Assembly (NCBI GenBank): GCA_041477795.1
Contig: JBGOUY010000027.1
Coordinates: forward strand, 1-23,088
DNA: 23,088 nt
From: DATFMP01 sp041477795
GTDB lineage: Bacteria > SAR324 > JACQKK01
Reading direction: 5' to 3'
The notes under the pieces were generated by a model. That model did no database searches and was not told the DNA's origin. It was given only the letters and a program-made list of their open reading frames with translations. Position numbers and translations under genes: made by a program. Shown in pieces: positions 23,041 to 23,088 of this stretch (position 1 is the stretch's first letter; each line of letters begins with the position of its first letter).

Positions 23041-23084
23041 GCGGCCGGCAGGCCGCGTGGCGCCTCCGCGGCCGGCAGGCCGCG
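23041..23084. repeat. Two copies of a 17-base palindromic unit
   Basis: GCGGCCGGCAGGCCGCG occurs at 23041-23057 and 23068-23084, 27 bases apart start to start. Each copy can fold with GCGGCC/GGCCGC arms and a GGCA loop. They follow the Rrf2 stop and may help end transcription, though no T-run follows. An 11-base core of the unit also appears inverted at 124-134. Confidence 0.6.
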
Positions 23085-23088
23085 GGGC

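Overview
The window is a very GC-rich chromosomal segment (roughly 70% G+C by eye) from a bacterium, most likely a proteobacterium. This rests on lipobox-type lipoproteins, an MltD-like transglycosylase, an IscA/HesB carrier, a DUF3185-like protein and an Rrf2 Fe-S-type regulator. Species cannot be fixed from the sequence. TAG is the commonest stop codon among the genes here. I saw no tRNA, rRNA, insertion sequence, prophage or CRISPR array.

Layout. 1-2032: the tail of an unidentified gene, then RNase PH (rph) and a short lipoprotein lytic transglycosylase on the minus strand. 2033-6498 (plus): a diverged pterin-binding (dihydropteroate-synthase-like) protein, then an organoarsenical module arsR-arsI-arsP with a recognisable promoter/operator, then an MFS permease. 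6565-9300 (minus): a PAP2 phosphatase-like protein, an SH3 lipoprotein, a 520-base gene-free stretch, and rsmA/ksgA interrupted by an in-frame amber codon exactly where the family has Lys. 9550-11837 (plus): a class III PLP aminotransferase resembling glutamate-1-semialdehyde aminomutase, an A-type Fe-S carrier with its own promoter, and a 60-residue zinc-ribbon protein. 11880-16305 (minus): a DUF3185-like membrane protein, a TerB-like protein, and the NAD salvage pair pncB-nadE headed by a tandem repeat that looks like an operator. 16621-17439 (plus): an alpha/beta hydrolase. 17589-22373 (minus): an enolase-superfamily enzyme, a VUT-family transporter, an HTTM-domain membrane protein with a translationally coupled partner, and three small proteins, one a lipoprotein, one with a Cys/His zinc-site pattern and one exported with several Cys. 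22556-23014 (plus): an Rrf2 regulator with four clustered Cys.

How the genes work together. ArsR should repress arsIP until trivalent arsenic binds; ArsI cleaves the C-As bond of trivalent organoarsenicals and ArsP exports them. PncB makes nicotinate mononucleotide; conversion to NaAD needs an adenylyltransferase that is not encoded here, and NadE then amidates NaAD to NAD. The least explained block is 19384-22373, a tightly packed set of membrane and exported proteins around an HTTM protein. The most concrete anomaly is the amber codon in rsmA.
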